Shown here: piece after piece, positions 17,452 to 24,946 of the stretch | Position numbering within the stretch: the first letter of the stretch is position 1 | How the letters are laid out: each line of letters begins with the position of its first letter | NCBI GenBank assembly: GCA_036504055.1 | Contig: DASXVU010000016.1 | Coordinates: 1 to 64,000 of the forward strand | Direction: 5' to 3' | Source of the DNA: Methanomassiliicoccales archaeon | Lineage (GTDB): Archaea; Thermoplasmatota; Thermoplasmata; Methanomassiliicoccales; UBA472 | Length of the DNA stretch: 64,000 bases | The notes under the pieces: generated by a model | The model's database searches: none | What the model saw: the letters and a program-made list of their open reading frames with translations, nothing else | What the model was told of the DNA's origin: nothing | Made by a program: the position numbers and the translations under genes

Positions 17452-18828
17452 ATGGAAGACATACTTGCCAAGGCGGTCCGCTCCATGCAGGACCAGGGCG
17501 CAGAGTTCTGCGATGCCCGCCACCAGGCCATTGACCGGACGTTCATAGCCATGGTCGACGGAAGCGTGCGGATGATCGATAATGGCCGTCTCGAGGGAGT
17601 GGTCCTCCGCTCCCGGTTCAATGGTTCGTGGGGCTATGCTTCGACCGTCGACCTGGGCAACGAGTCGATCATAGATGCAGGCAACCGTTCGGTCGTGAAC
17701 GCCAAGCATGGCACCGCCAAGGGCAAGAGGATCCCGGACCGGAAGGCCAACCGGTCCAAGGTCAATGCAAATGTCAAGCTTCATCCCTCCAAGGTCCCGA
17801 TCGAGGAGAAGGTCGCGGTCATGAAGGACCTGGACCGGGCGCAGAAGATAGACGATCGCGTGGTCAATGTCAACTCGGTCTACCGCGAAGAGGTCAAGAG
17901 CAACCTGCTGGTCTCCTCGTTCGGGGATTCCCTGCAATGGGAGGAGGTCCGGGCCCGTGTGTTCGCCCAGCCAGTGGCTCACGAGGGCGACCGGACCGAG
18001 TACTATTTCGACCTTATCGATGGCACCAAGGGATTCGAGATGGTCAAGGAGGTGGACATCATGGATTTCGGCAGGCGCGCTGCCGAGGAGGCGGTCAAGA
18101 TGCTCAAGGCGAAGAAGGCTCCGTCCGGTCTTCAAACGGTCATCAGCGACCCGATGATATCTGGATTGCTGGCGCATGAGGTCATGGGGCACGCTTCCGA
18201 GGCCGACGAAGTGGTAAAGAAAAGGTCCTTCCTAAGCAGCGTGGTCGGCAAGAAGGTCGCCAGTCCCCTGATCACCATGGTGGATGATGGCACCATCGCC
18301 GGCGCCCACGGATCCATTCCTTTCGATGACGAGGGCACTCCCTCATCCCGGACCACAATCATCAAGGATGGCGTCTACCAGGGATACATGCACAGCTTGG
18401 AGACGGCGGCCGAGATGGGGGTCGAACCGACCGGTAACGGCCGTGCCCAGGATTTCGGGCACCGGGTCTGGGTCAGGATGACCAACACCTTCTTCGATAA
18501 GGGCGACGCCACCTTGGAAGAGATGCTGGAGGACGTGAAGTACGGGGTGCTGACCGACCACATGATCAGCGGCATGGAGGACCCGGTGGCCGGCGGTTTC
18601 GAGGCCAAGGCCTTGCGCGGTTTCCTGATCGAGAACGGGAAAGTGACGGACATGCTCCGCTCCTTCACCCTCACCGGCAACGCCCTGGAGATACTGAAGA
18701 CCACCGATTCGGTGGGAAAGGAGGTGCTGTTCGATGGCGGCACCTGCGGCAAAGGCATTGAGGACTTCGTACCGGTCTCCTCGGGAGGGCCATATTGCCG
18801 TTCCAAGATAACCCTGGGAGGCGGTTGA
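17452..18828 (+). CDS. tldD: TldD metalloprotease subunit
   Basis: Catalytic half of the TldD/TldE heterodimer, which degrades unfolded or modified peptides (in bacteria microcin B17 precursor and the CcdA antitoxin). The 458-residue protein carries the zinc motif HEVMGH (HExxxH) at about residues 243-248 inside LAHEVMGHASEAD, with conserved C-terminal motifs DGGTCGKG and VPVSSGGPYC. The start ATG follows the stop of the M24 peptidase without a gap, and the stop is followed directly by the TldE start. Archaeal substrates are unknown. Confidence 0.92.
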   Translation: MEDILAKAVRSMQDQGAEFCDARHQAIDRTFIAMVDGSVRMIDNGRLEGVVLRSRFNGSWGYASTVDLGNESIIDAGNRSVVNAKHGTAKGKRIPDRKANRSKVNANVKLHPSKVPIEEKVAVMKDLDRAQKIDDRVVNVNSVYREEVKSNLLVSSFGDSLQWEEVRARVFAQPVAHEGDRTEYYFDLIDGTKGFEMVKEVDIMDFGRRAAEEAVKMLKAKKAPSGLQTVISDPMISGLLAHEVMGHASEADEVVKKRSFLSSVVGKKVASPLITMVDDGTIAGAHGSIPFDDEGTPSSRTTIIKDGVYQGYMHSLETAAEMGVEPTGNGRAQDFGHRVWVRMTNTFFDKGDATLEEMLEDVKYGVLTDHMISGMEDPVAGGFEAKALRGFLIENGKVTDMLRSFTLTGNALEILKTTDSVGKEVLFDGGTCGKGIEDFVPVSSGGPYCRSKITLGGG

Positions 18829-20190
18829 ATGCAGCTCGAACCGATCATGAAGAAGGCGATCAAGACCGCTTTGTCGGAAGGAGTGAACGATGCCGAGGTG
18901 TTCGCGGTACGTTCCCGGACGCTGTCGGTCTATGTGGATGACAACTGCATCAAGAACGTCGAAGAGAAGGCGGACCAGGGCCTGTCAGTTCGGGTGATCC
19001 GGGCCAGGAAGGTCGGTCAGGCCTCGTCCACCTACTCGAACATACGGGATTCGGAGAGCTGTGCGGTGAAAGCGGTGAAGCTGGCCGGGATGTCCCAGCC
19101 TGACCCGGCATTCAAAAGCTTCCCTGTTTCCGACAAAGGGGCGGAATCGCCGAACGTTTACGACAAGGCCGTTTCCGCGATGGATGCCGATACCATCACC
19201 GACCTGGCCAAGAAAATCGTGGCCTCCGCCTCGGACGCCGGCAAGGTAAAGGTGCCCAGCGGAATGATCCGGGTCGCGGCCATCCAGTCGATGCTGGTGA
19301 ACACGAACGGAGTGGAGACGGAGAACCGCAATACCATGATATATGCCCATTTCACCTCCATGACGGAAGGGAAGGATCCTGGGGAGGGGGTGCGCAGCTT
19401 CTTCTCGCCCCACCTGTCCGGTCTTGACACCGCCGAGTTCGGCAAACAGCTGGGCCAGGGCGCCATCGACTCGATGAAGGCCGTGCCCTTCGAAGGGGAG
19501 AAGAGGATGACGGTCATCATCCCGCCGATCGAGCTGCAGGAGCTCCTCCACTCGACCGTCTCATATTCCATCAGTGCGGAGAACGTTCACCGGCACCGCT
19601 CCGCCTGGGCGGAGATGGCTGGCAAGGAGGTCGCGTCCCCGGGCATCACCATGGTCGATGACCCCTTCGATCCGAAGGGCATGCTGTCCTGCGGATACGA
19701 TGACGAAGGGGTCCGCACCAGCCGCAAGGTCCTGATCGACCGGGGCGTGCTGAAGACGTTCCTGTACGATTCGTACAATGCGCAGAAGGGAGGCGTCAAA
19801 CCCACCGGCAATGGCATACGTCGCTCCCCAATGGATTCCCAGAACTTGTACCGCAACGGCATCGATATCGACCCGGTCAACCTGGTGGTGAAGCCCGGTA
19901 CGAAGAGCCTGGAGCAGGTCATAGCCGGGATCGACGAGGGATTGATGATAGGGCGCTTGGCCTCCGCCGATGCCAGTGGGATCACCGGAGCGTTCGGGTT
20001 GGAGATCCGCTGTGCCTATAGGATCGAGAAGGGCGCTATCACCGGGACGGTCAACCACGCCTTGGTGGCTGGCAACATGTACGACGCGCTGAAGAATGTG
20101 AGGGATGTGGCGAACGATACCACCGTCATCCGTTCCGGCATATTGCCATCCGTGGCGTTCGAAGGAATGGAGATCATCGGATCGAAATGA
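18829..20190 (+). CDS. tldE: TldE/PmbA partner subunit
   Basis: Non-catalytic partner of TldD, 453 residues, lacking the HExxxH motif as expected. Recognisable segments include the N-terminal FAVRSRTLSVYVDD, the ASPGITMVDD core, a YDDEGVRTSRKVLIDRG stretch matching the same region of TldD, and PTGNGIRR. It begins directly at the TldD stop. Together with the preceding peptidase genes it suggests a peptide-turnover operon. Confidence 0.9.
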   Translation: MQLEPIMKKAIKTALSEGVNDAEVFAVRSRTLSVYVDDNCIKNVEEKADQGLSVRVIRARKVGQASSTYSNIRDSESCAVKAVKLAGMSQPDPAFKSFPVSDKGAESPNVYDKAVSAMDADTITDLAKKIVASASDAGKVKVPSGMIRVAAIQSMLVNTNGVETENRNTMIYAHFTSMTEGKDPGEGVRSFFSPHLSGLDTAEFGKQLGQGAIDSMKAVPFEGEKRMTVIIPPIELQELLHSTVSYSISAENVHRHRSAWAEMAGKEVASPGITMVDDPFDPKGMLSCGYDDEGVRTSRKVLIDRGVLKTFLYDSYNAQKGGVKPTGNGIRRSPMDSQNLYRNGIDIDPVNLVVKPGTKSLEQVIAGIDEGLMIGRLASADASGITGAFGLEIRCAYRIEKGAITGTVNHALVAGNMYDALKNVRDVANDTTVIRSGILPSVAFEGMEIIGSK

Positions 20191-20229
20191 GCTTCGAACG
20201 CCGTCACGTTCCGGCCTAACCTTTATTAC

Positions 20230-20246
20230 TACTATCCGCTATAGTA
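20230..20246. promoter_or_regulatory. Candidate BlaI-type operator, site 1
   Basis: A 17-base dyad, TACTATCCGCTATAGTA, ending four bases before the ATG of the BlaI-like gene. A TATA-like CCTTTATTAC lies about ten bases upstream, so the dyad covers the likely transcription start of a leaderless mRNA. It has the same length and half-sites (TACTA-N7-TAGTA) as the site at 21956-21972. TAC/GTA half-sites are typical for the BlaI/MecI/CopY family. Binding is inferred. Confidence 0.6.
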
Positions 20247-20250
20247 CCAA

Positions 20251-20652
20251 ATGGTCCCAATGGAAGATAAGCCCTACGAAATCCCCCAATACAACCTGAA
20301 CGCAGCCGACCTGGAATCGTTCCTCGGGCCCTTGGAGGCAAGGGTGCTGCAGGCGGTCTGGAGCTTCGAAAGCTACCCTATCACCGTAAGGGATTGCTAC
20401 AAGGTCCTGAACGAGAAGGGCAAGATCGCTTATACCACGGTCATGTCGACCATGGACCGTCTGCACGAGAAGGGCTACCTCGAGCGAACGATTGAGCGCG
20501 GAAAGGGCGGGCTGCTTTACAAGTATTGGCCAAGGATGAGCAAGGACGAGTTCAACTCACACGCCGTCCGAGAGATCATCGGCAGCCTGGTGAACAAGTT
20601 CGGCAAAGGCATGGTCGCCAGTTGCTTCACCGATGAAGTGGCGAAGAAATGA
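20251..20652 (+). CDS. BlaI/MecI-family winged-helix repressor
   Basis: A 133-residue DNA-binding protein. The stretch LGPLEARVLQAVW, the recognition-helix region TTVMSTMDRLHEKGYLER and the GGLLYKYWP wing match the penicillinase-repressor (BlaI/MecI/CopY) family, and the C-terminal helices would form the dimerisation domain. In bacteria these repressors are cleaved or displaced through a BlaR1-type membrane protease, and the next gene encodes a membrane metalloprotease. The gene likely controls itself through the dyad just ahead of its start and the ABC exporter through the matching dyad at 21956. The inducer is unknown. Confidence 0.88.
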   Translation: MVPMEDKPYEIPQYNLNAADLESFLGPLEARVLQAVWSFESYPITVRDCYKVLNEKGKIAYTTVMSTMDRLHEKGYLERTIERGKGGLLYKYWPRMSKDEFNSHAVREIIGSLVNKFGKGMVASCFTDEVAKK

Positions 20653-20714
20653 TGGGATAGGGATCGAATGCATCGGGATGGACAGGGGGAAATGCCACGG
20701 ATGTTCAGAACTGG

Positions 20715-21947
20715 ATGACCCTGCAGTTCTTCCAACCATATTTCTATTACTCCTTGGTCCTGAGCCTGGCACTTTACATTGCGGTCAACTTGACGGTCCG
20801 ATTCACCAGGATCGGGGACCACCGACTGAGGTCCTATCTGTTCGCACTACCGATGCTTTCCCCGATGTTCGTCTATTTGCTGTACCAACCACGATTGGAC
20901 ATACTACTGGTGGAGAGGAACCTGCCCTCGATGCCATTCCCGCCGAATCCGATGAGCCTGATGCAACCCCATCCCCTCCCTCCGGTCACACAGTCAGTGC
21001 TCTCGGTCACCGGGTCGCTATGCGTGTCCGGTATCTCGTTGGGCATATCATTGCTGGTGCTGTGCCTCATCCTAAACCGCTTCGCAACGAGGAGGGGATT
21101 CATACCGCTCTCCGAGGAGGATTTCCCAAAAGCGATCGGCATGGTAGCCAAGCGCTGCAAGCGGTTCGGCATAGAGATGCCACACATCGGGCTCATGGAA
21201 GATCTTCGCCCGAACGCCTTCGTCGGCGGCCACGGACGGTCGGCCGTCCTGGTCTTCAGCCTGGGCATGCTGGAGACATTTGACCAGGAGGAGCTGACGG
21301 TGGCGATAGACCATGAATTGATGCATCTTAAGAACCGGGATACGCTATTTCGGTCAGCGATGGTCGGGCTCATAGCCATGTCGTTCTTCAATCCGATAGC
21401 CTATCTTTCCTATACCGCTACGCTCCGGGAAAGGGAGCACTTGGCGGATGACGGATCGACCCCCACCAAGAGGTCCCGTGAAGCGCTCCGGAGCGCATTG
21501 AGAAAGGCGGCCGAAACCACAAGCTTGATCGAGGGAATGGCATCGATGAGCAACCTTAGGCTGGTGGGGCTGCTTCCGTTATTTCCGCGCAACATGCTGG
21601 CCACACACCCAGCCGAGGAAAAGAGGCTCGAATCCATCAGCCGTCCGAACCGGGAGCGCAAGGCCAGTCGTATGATGGTTTGCATGACTTTGTTGTGTGT
21701 GATCGCATTGTCCGGGGTCCTGCTGACCGTTTTTATGGATACCCGTGACATATTGATCCAAGGATCGTCGTTGGGAATGAATTTACTAGGCGCGGATGAG
21801 CGTCACGTGATGGATCATGCATTCCCCGGCAATGCCAGCATGGTGCTCCATGAAGGCCTTTCTAAAGATTTCACCTTCCTTCCCCCACGGTGGCCGGGGA
21901 ACCAGGCCGAGCGCTCGCTGGCCCAGTTTGGCAACTTCTCAAGATAA
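20715..21947 (+). CDS. Membrane metalloprotease (M48/M56, BlaR1-like)
   Basis: A 410-residue integral membrane protein with hydrophobic segments near 10-30, 40-58, 95-121, 213-232 and 318-335. A cytoplasmic zinc protease core has the motif HELMH at 200-204 followed by the third-ligand region REREHLADD near 238-246, as in M48 and M56 (BlaR1/MecR1) peptidases. It follows a BlaI-like repressor gene, the classic BlaR1/BlaI arrangement. The penicillin-binding sensor domain of BlaR1 is absent; instead about 75 residues follow the last membrane segment. Archaea lack peptidoglycan, so a signal other than beta-lactams is expected. Confidence 0.83.
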   Translation: MTLQFFQPYFYYSLVLSLALYIAVNLTVRFTRIGDHRLRSYLFALPMLSPMFVYLLYQPRLDILLVERNLPSMPFPPNPMSLMQPHPLPPVTQSVLSVTGSLCVSGISLGISLLVLCLILNRFATRRGFIPLSEEDFPKAIGMVAKRCKRFGIEMPHIGLMEDLRPNAFVGGHGRSAVLVFSLGMLETFDQEELTVAIDHELMHLKNRDTLFRSAMVGLIAMSFFNPIAYLSYTATLREREHLADDGSTPTKRSREALRSALRKAAETTSLIEGMASMSNLRLVGLLPLFPRNMLATHPAEEKRLESISRPNRERKASRMMVCMTLLCVIALSGVLLTVFMDTRDILIQGSSLGMNLLGADERHVMDHAFPGNASMVLHEGLSKDFTFLPPRWPGNQAERSLAQFGNFSR

Positions 21948-21955
21948 TTCGTTGC

Positions 21956-21972
21956 TACTATCGTTACTAGTA
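21956..21972. promoter_or_regulatory. Candidate BlaI-type operator, site 2
   Basis: TACTATCGTTACTAGTA, the same 17-base length as the site at 20230-20246, with identical outer half-sites and 12 of 17 matching positions. A perfect 12-base palindrome GTTACTAGTAAC overlaps it. It lies directly upstream of a TATA-like AACTAATAAATAG, placed where bound repressor would block TFB/TBP at the ABC exporter promoter. Function is inferred from position and from the matching site. Confidence 0.6.
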
Positions 21973-22021
21973 ACTAATAAATAGCACAGTATCAATTGTC
22001 CTGACCATAGGAAGGTGCCCC

Positions 22022-23419
22022 ATGGGCTTGGCCAATCGAGCTTTCAAGAGCATTTGGAGAAGAAAATGGAGGACCGGGGTGGCGCTGATCGCGATCGCCA
22101 TCGCAATGGCGATCATGATATCGATACCGGCAGGCCTGAATGCCAATCAAGCTGCCGCGGTGAGCGCAAGGGACAGCATACAAGCATCCCTCGATTCCAT
22201 GAACAACGAGATCACGAACATGTCACTCGTGGTTGAGGTCTCATATGGTCAAGCTGGAAGAGGAGTGCCCGGTGACCGTAACATGACCGCCCCGACTGTT
22301 CCTTCGGTCTCGAACATGAAGACGATCGCTGCCTCTGACGTATCCAACATCAGCTCATTGGACGGAGTCGTGAGCATTGTCAGCTACCTCGAGAAGACCG
22401 AGGGGATGCCGGATATGAGCAGCTTCTCTCCGGGGAGTTTCGCCCCGGGAAGCAGCCCGACACGTACCCAGATGAACTTTAGCGCGGTCTACAGTGTGTG
22501 GGGCATACCTACGGATGTCACCGTCAGCGGGCTTACCCCGTCCATCGTTAGTGGGAGGGCCATCAACGCCAATGAGACCGGCGTCGCGGTGATCAGCCAG
22601 TCGCTGGCCACCAGCTGGGGATTGGGTGTCGGCGACACCAAGACCATCGAAGGGGTCACATTTACCATCGTCGGCATCAGTTCAAGCACGACTTCCACGA
22701 GCTCTACCTCAACGGTCCCTGGCGGGTCGACAATGTCAGACCGCATCGTCTACGTGGACCTGGCCCAGGCTATGTATTCAATGTCAGGCACATACACCAA
22801 TCTTTATGTCTATGCCAATTCCACGGCGTCGGCCGAGACGATCGCGCTGGAGATTGAGACATTGCTTTCCAGCTCTACAGTGACCACATCCACTGAGCGC
22901 GTGGCGCAGCTGAGCGCCTCACAGACCAGGATGACCACATCCCTGGCCAGCCAGAACGCCACCCTCGCCCTGACCCAAGCGACGGCCAACCAAGAGACCG
23001 TTCTTGCCTTGGTCGCCACCAGCGCCATCATATTGTTGATCATGGTGTTCTCGGTCCGGGAAAGGGTAAGAGAGATCGGGGTCATGAAAACCCTCGGTTT
23101 CAGTAACAGGAGCATAGTAAGCCAGTTCATGCTCGAAGGCTTATCCGTGACGTTCCTCGGCTGCATCATCGGTTCGATAGTGGGCATCATGGCATATCCT
23201 ATACTGTCCAGTCTCTTGATGCCGGCGGCAACGTCCAATGCAAGCACAAACGGTGCACAGGCCGTCCAGACGGTTGCAGCGACGGTGACCGCCAGCCCCG
23301 AGCTCAGCATGGTCCTGATCGCCTTCGTGGCCGTCCTTGCCATGGGGGCTGTCGGCAGTCTCTACCCGGCCTGGAAGGCCTCGAGGATCAAACCGGTGGA
23401 GGCGCTTCGCAATGAGTGA
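22022..23419 (+). CDS. ABC transporter permease (FtsX/MacB family)
   Basis: A 465-residue permease. It has an N-terminal anchor (ALIAIAIAMAIMISIPAG), a large extracytoplasmic MacB-type periplasmic core domain (about residues 40-320, Ser/Thr-rich), and three C-terminal membrane segments of the FtsX domain near 335, 380 and 430, including the conserved REIGVMKTLGFS stretch and the terminal LYPAWKASRIKPVEALR. MacB-like systems export lipoproteins, peptides or drugs or relay mechanical force. It overlaps the ATPase gene by eight bases. Placement behind a BlaI-type operator suggests induction by an envelope stress. Confidence 0.88.
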   Translation: MGLANRAFKSIWRRKWRTGVALIAIAIAMAIMISIPAGLNANQAAAVSARDSIQASLDSMNNEITNMSLVVEVSYGQAGRGVPGDRNMTAPTVPSVSNMKTIAASDVSNISSLDGVVSIVSYLEKTEGMPDMSSFSPGSFAPGSSPTRTQMNFSAVYSVWGIPTDVTVSGLTPSIVSGRAINANETGVAVISQSLATSWGLGVGDTKTIEGVTFTIVGISSSTTSTSSTSTVPGGSTMSDRIVYVDLAQAMYSMSGTYTNLYVYANSTASAETIALEIETLLSSSTVTTSTERVAQLSASQTRMTTSLASQNATLALTQATANQETVLALVATSAIILLIMVFSVRERVREIGVMKTLGFSNRSIVSQFMLEGLSVTFLGCIIGSIVGIMAYPILSSLLMPAATSNASTNGAQAVQTVAATVTASPELSMVLIAFVAVLAMGAVGSLYPAWKASRIKPVEALRNE

Positions 23420-24140
23420 TGCAGTACAGGATCTGGCCATAAAGGCGGTCGGGCTCTCCAAGGAATACGATCTGAAATCCCATAAGGTGTTGGCGCTGAG
23501 GAATGCCAGCTTCGAGGTCAGGCACGGGGAATCCATTGCCATAAAGGGACCATCCGGTTCGGGCAAGACCACCCTGCTGACCATGATAGGTCTGCTGGAC
23601 TGGCCCACCTCAGGGAGCATAACCATTGACGGAGTGGACCTGACTAAGATCCACGAGAGCAAATTGCACGAGGTACGCCAGAAGAAGATCGGATTCGTTT
23701 TCCAGAGCTTCAATCTGATGCCATACCTCACCGCCGAGGAGAATGTCGAACTGCCAATGGAATTGGGCGACCTGACCCGGAGCCAAAGGAAGGAGAGGGC
23801 GCTGGAACTGCTCGGCATCGTCGGTCTGGCGGAACGGGTCGGGCACCGGCCCACCAAACTAAGCGCCGGCGAGCAACAACGGGTGGCCATAGCCAGAGCG
23901 CTGGCCAATGGGCCGTCGATCCTTCTTGCGGACGAGCCGACAGGGAACCTGGACTCGAAATCCAAGAAGGAGATAGTGAAGCTGTTCAACCGCCTGAGGC
24001 GGGAACAGGGCATGACCGTCATCATCGTTACACATGATGACAAAGTGGCGAACGACATCGGGAAGGTGATCCGGATGCGCAACGGGAGGCTGCTGACAGA
24101 AAAGGACCAGGAGTTCCTAGAAGACGAGAATGAAGAATAA
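23412..24140 (+). CDS. ABC transporter ATP-binding protein (MacB/LolD family)
   Basis: The 242-residue ATPase partner of the preceding permease. It has the Walker A motif GPSGSGKTT, Q-loop region FVFQSFNLMP, signature LSAGEQQRVAIARAL, Walker B ILLADEPTGNLDS and the His switch IIVTHD. The stretch NLMPYLTAEENVELP is typical of the LolD/MacB subgroup. ATG 23412 overlaps the end of the permease gene, giving translational coupling; upstream in-frame ATG would lie inside the permease. A convergent gene follows after about 140 bases containing a T-rich run (about 24221-24231) that may end transcription. Confidence 0.93.
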   Translation: MSDAVQDLAIKAVGLSKEYDLKSHKVLALRNASFEVRHGESIAIKGPSGSGKTTLLTMIGLLDWPTSGSITIDGVDLTKIHESKLHEVRQKKIGFVFQSFNLMPYLTAEENVELPMELGDLTRSQRKERALELLGIVGLAERVGHRPTKLSAGEQQRVAIARALANGPSILLADEPTGNLDSKSKKEIVKLFNRLRREQGMTVIIVTHDDKVANDIGKVIRMRNGRLLTEKDQEFLEDENEE

Positions 24141-24282
24141 GAACACTTTACGAGGCTGGAACCGTTCTAGTCGTCTCTCCGACAACCTACCCTCTTCCAG
24201 TCTCGGTCCGACCCGCCGATCGTTATTTTTGGGTCTATGCTTTCCTCGAGTTCCGATCGGTCGGCAGGGTCCACTTCCCCAA

Positions 24283-24651
24283 TTACTGGGTGTCCAGAGT
24301 AATGGTCGTTCTGTCGGCCAGTTCCTCCAGCTTTTCCAGATTGGAGATCACCTTTCCCAACGGCGTTACTGGACTGTAGGCCTCCGGAGCTTCTCCAGCG
24401 CTTGCCGGTGTGCGACCGAAGAATATGCAAAAGGCATTTCCTTCTGGCCAATAGGCGACCTCTCCCACCTCCATGATCTTCTTTCCCCGCTCAAGCTTGT
24501 CATGGACCGGTATCTCGAAGTAGATCTCTCCGCCCCAGACATTGATCTCTCTTTCCAAGGGCAGGGCCAGATAAAGTCCGTCGGCGGTGGTGGAATCGTT
24601 CAGCTCGATCACGAACTCGTCGTACCTGGTGCGCATCACTATCTTCGTCAA
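24283..24651 (-). CDS. Cyclophilin-like fold protein
   Basis: A 122-residue protein of the cyclophilin-like group represented by TM1367, common in archaea and bacteria. The segment ADGLYLALPLEREINVWGGEIYFEIPV, read in parts, and the GEVAYWPEGNAFCIFFGRTP stretch are characteristic; the second matches the substrate-channel strands of the family. No peptidyl-prolyl isomerase activity is established for these proteins. Translation starts at a TTG (24649-24651) preceded by GAGGTG, just behind a small zinc-ribbon gene on the same strand. Confidence 0.82.
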   Translation of the reverse strand: MTKIVMRTRYDEFVIELNDSTTADGLYLALPLEREINVWGGEIYFEIPVHDKLERGKKIMEVGEVAYWPEGNAFCIFFGRTPASAGEAPEAYSPVTPLGKVISNLEKLEELADRTTITLDTQ

Positions 24652-24660
24652 CCGAACACC

Positions 24661-24816
24661 TCACTTGATCTTGACGACCTTCACCGTGTATTCGATATCG
24701 ATGGTCAAGGGTCTTTTGCACCTTGGGCATGTCCTCTTAAGCGAGGACATGGAGATCGTCCACAGAGGCAGGTCCTGAGACCCCAAGGTCAGAGTGTGTT
24801 GACAGAAAGGGCACAT
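24661..24816 (-). CDS. 51-residue zinc-ribbon protein
   Basis: A short minus-strand frame from ATG 24814-24816 to TGA 24661-24663. It encodes 51 residues with two knuckles, CPFC at residues 2-5 and CPRC at 30-33, the spacing of a rubredoxin-like zinc ribbon, followed by a basic beta strand (LTIDIEYTVKVVKIK). The stop lies nine bases before the cyclophilin-like start with the downstream ribosome site between them, so they form a two-gene operon. Function unknown. The cysteine pattern and context support a real gene. Confidence 0.65.
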   Translation of the reverse strand: MCPFCQHTLTLGSQDLPLWTISMSSLKRTCPRCKRPLTIDIEYTVKVVKIK

Positions 24817-24946
24817 GATGGAGATATTCTCGCCTGGCAAAAGATCACCGTTATTGTAGCTGATAGGTACTGGAAGCTAGTTATGATTTCGGTCACTCGA
24901 GCATTACAGAAAATTGAAAATGAAGAAGTTTAGGTTTTAGGACCGA

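Noticed and set aside
17128-18192. Minus-strand open frame of 354 codons under the M24 peptidase and tldD genes
   Set aside because: Spans the junction of two well-supported genes on the other strand and has the His/Asp/Arg-rich composition of a shadow frame.
23141-24082. Minus-strand open frame of 313 codons under the ABC exporter genes
   Set aside because: Shadow of the permease/ATPase sequence; no domain motif, and the true ATPase motifs are on the plus strand.
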